The notes under the pieces are model-generated. The model was not told the DNA's origin, searched no databases, and saw nothing but the letters and a program-made list of their open reading frames with translations. Below are positions 38,001-64,000 of a stretch of DNA of 64,000 nt, one piece after another. How positions within the stretch are numbered: position 1 is the stretch's first letter; every line of letters starts with the position of its first letter. The position numbers and the translations under genes are program-made. Origin of the DNA: Eleginops maclovinus (Eukaryota > Chordata > Actinopteri > Perciformes > Eleginopidae); NCBI RefSeq assembly GCF_036324505.1, contig NC_086368.1, forward strand, positions 19,519,878 through 19,583,877, written 5' to 3'.

Positions 38001-39492
38001 GCAGATGGGTCGCTGACCTGCTCTCTTACCCGGGCCGAGGTGTGCAGAGGCACAAATGGAGCAGCAGGAGCAGATGGGAGCGAGACGGATGAGAGGAGGA
38101 TGAGACAAGCGCTGTGTGCTTAATATTTAACCAGTGAAGCAGCATGCTGCTCCGCCCAGGAGGGGGGAGGATAAAACCATCAAACTGAAGTGACACTGAT
38201 TATTTATTTATTTATCGTTTATTTGGTAGGGATAGATACAATATACATTGACAGACTGAAAACAGCCATCCGATGTAAGTATCATAGTGTTTATAGCAAA
38301 TGCTAGTTTGCAACACTCGTCCCTAATTATGGAGATGCTGGAATTCACAGGTGGAAAGTAATTTGCTATAGGCTTCTTCTCACATTTTGAAGTGGCACTT
38401 TTTCCTAAGCCTTTAAAAGACTCATCTTGTTTGAACATTTCAAATTAAATTACGGTATAAGTGTAAACATCTTCCCTCAAAATTCTCAAATACTGAAGAG
38501 AAGCTTTCACGAAAGAGCAAAAACAATGAGACACTCTGATGCAATATAAGGGTATATAAGCTGATAAAAATACTAACTTTAAAAGTATTACATGATATGT
38601 CCACACCACAATTTAGAATTACAAGAGTACACTTTTTTTTACCTTAATCTATGTACATTTGAATTACATTTTTAAGGGGAAAAGCAATTTAAAATGTTGT
38701 GCTGGTGCCATCAGTGGAGTTGAATTTGGATGCAAATTAGTAGTGAATTCAGAGTATGGTGCTGTAAGTGTCCAAGGAGAAAAGAGGTTCTGCAGCAGCG
38801 CCCCCAATTGAGTGTTACCTGAATTGCCTATAAGCAGTTATCCCTCCCGGCCTCTTCACTAGTTAACACATTCAGGTCTATGTTATATCCCCAACATCAG
38901 CGTCACTAACCTAGGAAGAGAATAAGGTAAAATTCAAGAAAACATGGAGTCTAATGACATTAGTGTCTCTTTGACATTTAAAGTGACTTAAATCACATCA
39001 TGCCTACAGTTAAACTCTGATTCACTCCGGGTTTGAAACTTAACTAGGACTGAGGCCTTAAAAATAAGAAAATGGAGCTCCAAAATGACCCAGTGGATGA
39101 TAAATGTCTCTTTCCATGGTCATGTAGTTACTGGGTCAGCCATAAAAGGACATAGTGTATGCAATAGAAGCTTTCAATACTCATATCTGAAACTAGAAAG
39201 AGAGCACCATGCATGTTTATGACACCATCAGTTGATATTAGCAATCCTCAGGTCGCTAACAATAAGACTGTTAAAAGCAAGCGTGACAATGTTTCTCAAA
39301 AATGCCTCCACTTAGTGTAATGTGATAGACAGTGATAGAGTAACGGAGTAGCTGCTTTCTAAAGGCTTTTTTAAGTATATATGAAACCAGGAAAAACCTT
39401 GTATTTGCCGGCAAACCAGAATTCATTTTTTAAACATTTATTGTGAAGAAGCAGGTCTTTGACAAGGCTGACTCAGTTGTACTTCAAAAATT
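35051..39492. other. Gene-poor region downstream of iars1
   Basis: Several short open frames (35272-35511 minus, 35899-36345 plus, 36224-36179 minus, 37885-38016 plus) were examined; none could be assembled into a gene with consistent splice phases. Confidence 0.45.
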
Positions 39493-39560
39493 ATTAAAGG
39501 ATAGTTTGACATTTTTTGGGGAAAAAACCTATTCCCTTTTTTTTTAGCATTCTAATGAAT
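39493..39560. repeat. Fragment of a perciform repeat (AAAGGATAGTTTGACATTTT)
   Basis: AAAGGATAGTTTGACATTTT followed by GGGGAAAAAACCTATTC resembles a start sequence shared by many perch-like fish repeat copies. Only the first part is recognisable. Confidence 0.4.
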
Positions 39561-39875
39561 GGACAAAGTTCGACTCAAAGAACTCAATCAACAAAAATGT
39601 GAATAGTAGTAATTACCAAACTGTCAAAACTATTCTTTTGAAATCATGAATTGCTCTTGGAGATACATTTATTTCCCTTTTCTGTATTTGTTTCCTGACC
39701 ATGTAGCTAAAGTAAATACCATGAGTCAGTCAAAATGTCTGAGGCAACCAGATGAAACACATGAAGGCAAAACTGGAGCGACTTCAGTCCCAAAAGATAA
39801 TGTATCCATTCTTGCCAATCAGAGAAATGAGTGAGCAGAAATACGAAAAAAACATGTTGATTCTTTCACCTTTGA

Positions 39876-40899
39876 TTTATTCCATTTGTCATTTTACATA
39901 GTATATTATCCATTTATTGTTCTTTTTATTAGAGAATCATTTTGTCCTTACAGTAAAGCAGCCCGCAAATTAATTTCACCTTTTAAATCCCTCTATCAAA
40001 GGATTCCCAATGCAATGAACAGAAAAGTCTTATCTGTCAAATTCTAAATTGTGTGTGAGCACAACAGGCCAAATTGGTTCCCCAATGATGAGCCACAGCA
40101 ATAATTACTCTGGACTTAGCTCACCTCAAGTAAGCCTTTTAGAGAAGTAGTTTGCATAATTTTTATCTTTAAAATAATAAAGACAAAAACATCCATTGGT
40201 TAAATTGACAGCTAGACAGTACCCTGGAATTTGATTTTCCAAGAAGAGATTTAGAAACAAAACTGAATAAAATTGGAGGTAAATGAACCCTTGGCATTTC
40301 TTTCTGGTTAGTTTAATGTCAGGTGTTCCTATCATCACATAATTTCCAGTTTCCATGACCACGCTTAGACACCCATCCAGCGGCTCCGTTTAGCTGTTAT
40401 GTATGAACAATTATTCTGTTCTTTAAGTGCATCCACTTTCTAGTGTAGAATTTATGTAAATCTGTTCTCTGTCCAGAATAAATATAGCCTAGCAACACAC
40501 TGTGCTTTCTTAGAAAACTGTCACTTATAATTGGTGACAAATTAAGGACATTACGGGGGAAACTGCTAAAAACGATGATTCATTAGAGCTATCATCACAT
40601 CTTGGAATACTTTAAAACACATTAAAATCCTGTGAACTCTTGAGGCACACTTAATTTTTGCTGGAATTCGTCTTAAGATATTTCAAAGACATGGGTGATA
40701 GTGACTCCATGGATTAACAGTTGTGAACTTGACAGACAAGTCTGCTTTGCATCGGGATTTCCAAAAAGGCATTTAAACAAATAACATAAATCCACTGCGC
40801 ATCAAAGAGGCTATTGTTGGGAGCTGGTAAAAAAAAACTGAATTCAGGGAACCTGTGGGTCTTATGAGAAAAACATCCCTGAAGATTCCATCCCTGGAT
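39876..40899 (-). other. iars1: Probable iars1 3' UTR
   Basis: AT-rich sequence after the stop codon with no further coding exon. The first AATAAA signals on the minus strand that I noticed are at 39876-39881, 39913-39918 and 39925-39930, with a weaker ATTAAA near 40313. That would give a UTR of roughly 0.6 to 1 kb. The cleavage site cannot be fixed without transcript data. Confidence 0.45.
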
Positions 40900-62368
<21,469 letters not shown>

Positions 62369-63454
62369 CTGGTCGGAGCAAAATGGAACAAAACGGGGAA
62401 ATAAAAAATAAAAATAAGGAACAATTTTGAAGACAAATGGCAGCAATAACAATTTGACCAGGTCTGTTTTATTTTAGGGTTTTATTATTGCCACGGGAGC
62501 TTTTTGTACACTATCTGGATACAGGGGTCTATAGGCTGTTTGGCTGCAGTCCAAAGCAACGATTGTTTAATCTTTCCCCTCAGGGAACAAGGTTTAAGAA
62601 AAGGACTGTGGCGCTTACATTGTGCTGACACCCACTAGAATAAGCTTGGTTATTGCTTTGGATGAAAAACTAAAGTTCAGACACACGGACATGGATTAAT
62701 TTACTCCATATACCGACTCCATATATGAAGCCCATGGACACAATCTTTGTTTCTTGGTTACATAGTATCAGGAAAAAAGATGAACCTATAAATTGTCAAG
62801 CTGCCCACTAAATGTAGTTTATATTCTTGTGCTTGGAAAGTTCCATTAGATGTATATTAACATCATATCCTATATATACTGTATATCCACATAAAGATGA
62901 TTAAGCATTTGTTGAATTATTAGCACTCGGGCCTTTAAACTGCAGATTACACCTCTAATAATCTGCTGTTGGCCACTAAAGCTGCTCCGCTGCAGTACTC
63001 TGCTGCGGAGAGCTCTGCTCCTGGGCCCGTTTAGAAAAGGGAGAGTGTTAAGGAGTCATTTTCTCAAAGGAAGTGCACTGCTGAGTACATTTTGAGTAGT
63101 TTAAGATTGTGTGGGGTGTTGTTAAGATTTCGCTATCATTTTTGCAATGCGTGCCGAGCCATCATCTCTGCGAATGTTGGTTAAGCTTCGGCCCACTGAG
63201 TTGTAAGAGATACATACATCTTTAGCATTAAATTGATCCTTTGCATATTTTACAAACCCAGTTTAAAACATCTAATTAACTGCTCCAGAGCTAATCAGTC
63301 TCTTTCTTTGAGTACTTTCTTCTTTAATTTTAAGGATTGCTAAAGTGAGTGTGCTTTATGCTATAGATCACATCTGTTACAGCGTACACATATATTCATT
63401 ATTTTAAAAAGCAATGTTTTTATTTTGTCTTGTTCTATTTTTCATCTTATTTCT
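62369..63454 (-). other. iars1: iars1 intron sequence, upstream of the first exon seen
   Basis: No further iars1 exon was recognised; the preceding exon lies beyond the window. AT-rich, no other feature. Confidence 0.6.
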
Positions 63455-63535
63455 CTTGCACTATTTTACAGTATTTATTTTGCATTGTTGGAGGAACCCA
63501 GGACATAATATTTCCATTGCCCAAACTACACTGTA
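63455..63535 (+). repeat. Old 3' tail of the same LINE family
   Basis: Contains TTGCACTATTTTACA, GTTGGAGGAACCCAGGACAT and TTTCCATTGCC. This aligns with the end of the LINE at 61840-61935 (GTTGGAGGAGCACGCGACAT, TTTTCATTGCC). The copy is diverged and has no coding part. Confidence 0.6.
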
Positions 63536-64000
63536 GTTAGAGGTCAACCTGTCTAGAAGTCAGGAATAAGCTCCCTGTAAACACACAGGCCAAACATAGG
63601 GGTAGGACAAACCTCCTTCTTCGACCTCTTCCTCCCCCATCAATTAAAGATGTCCAAACCCATGGAAGTGATTAAAGGTAATTAGGGAAGAAGAGCGGAA
63701 GAGTAAAGTGATCTGTGTTTCACAGCACACGTCTGGTTCAGGCTGACAGGTCACATTAGAGAGGCCGAGGGCAGATGTAACACGAACAACTTCATACACA
63801 CTCCATTATCTTTGTTCACCACCAATTGTAATCTTTTACTTTTACTTTGTTAATTTGTTTTATATTTGTTTATTTGGTATTTATAGTCCAAATAATGTTA
63901 GATCTGTTATAGTTTTCTGTTGATATACTATATTTATACATATGCACTTCTGTATACACAACCTTTAGATCATACCGCCCCGCACTAGAGTATAAGGTGT
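63536..64000 (-). other. iars1: iars1 intron sequence to the window edge
   Basis: No coding similarity on either strand. Presumed to belong to the same intron. Confidence 0.55.

Overview
The window looks like a piece of a teleost fish nuclear genome, probably a spiny-rayed (perch-like) fish. The evidence is vertebrate GT-AG introns, very long (AC)n microsatellites, fish-type hAT and Rex1/L2-like elements, and a fish version of cytosolic isoleucyl-tRNA synthetase. The species is an inference. There is no bacterial-style gene organisation and no CRISPR array, and I recognised no tRNA or rRNA gene.

The one clear host gene is iars1 on the minus strand. Its 19 final coding exons lie between 62368 and the stop codon at 40900-40902. 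All exons join in phase and give about 767 C-terminal residues of a protein of about 1260. They cover the second half of the catalytic Rossmann domain with the KMSKR loop, the anticodon-binding domain and the vertebrate C-terminal extension with two related repeats. The 5' exons lie beyond the right edge. The 3' UTR probably reaches about 39.9 kb.

From 1 to about 39.9 kb I see no convincing host gene. It is AT-rich, gene-desert-like sequence with microsatellites, decayed interspersed repeats and a few enhancer- or promoter-like patches. Two DNA-transposon loci stand out. At 9482-10425 a hAT-type element has been interrupted by a second element (9624-10018) flanked by a perfect 9-bp duplication. 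At 25602-27313 a 1.7-kb hAT-type element sits inside a (CA)n tract. It has matching termini, dense ACTTG subterminal repeats and a small two-exon gene (25920-26786) that encodes a BED zinc finger but no transposase core.

The iars1 introns also carry mobile DNA. A 5'-truncated Rex1/L2-like LINE with an open reverse-transcriptase frame (60550-61977) lies antisense in the first intron seen. Old LINE/SINE 3' tails occur elsewhere. Three iars1 5' splice sites sit in or within about 12 nt of long microsatellites: the intron starting at 57606 has its GTCAGT donor formed by a (GTCA)8 array; the intron starting at 56578 meets a 128-unit GU repeat after 9 nt; the intron starting at 43137 meets a CA repeat after 12 nt. 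This pattern and the BED-only hAT element are the observations most worth following up.
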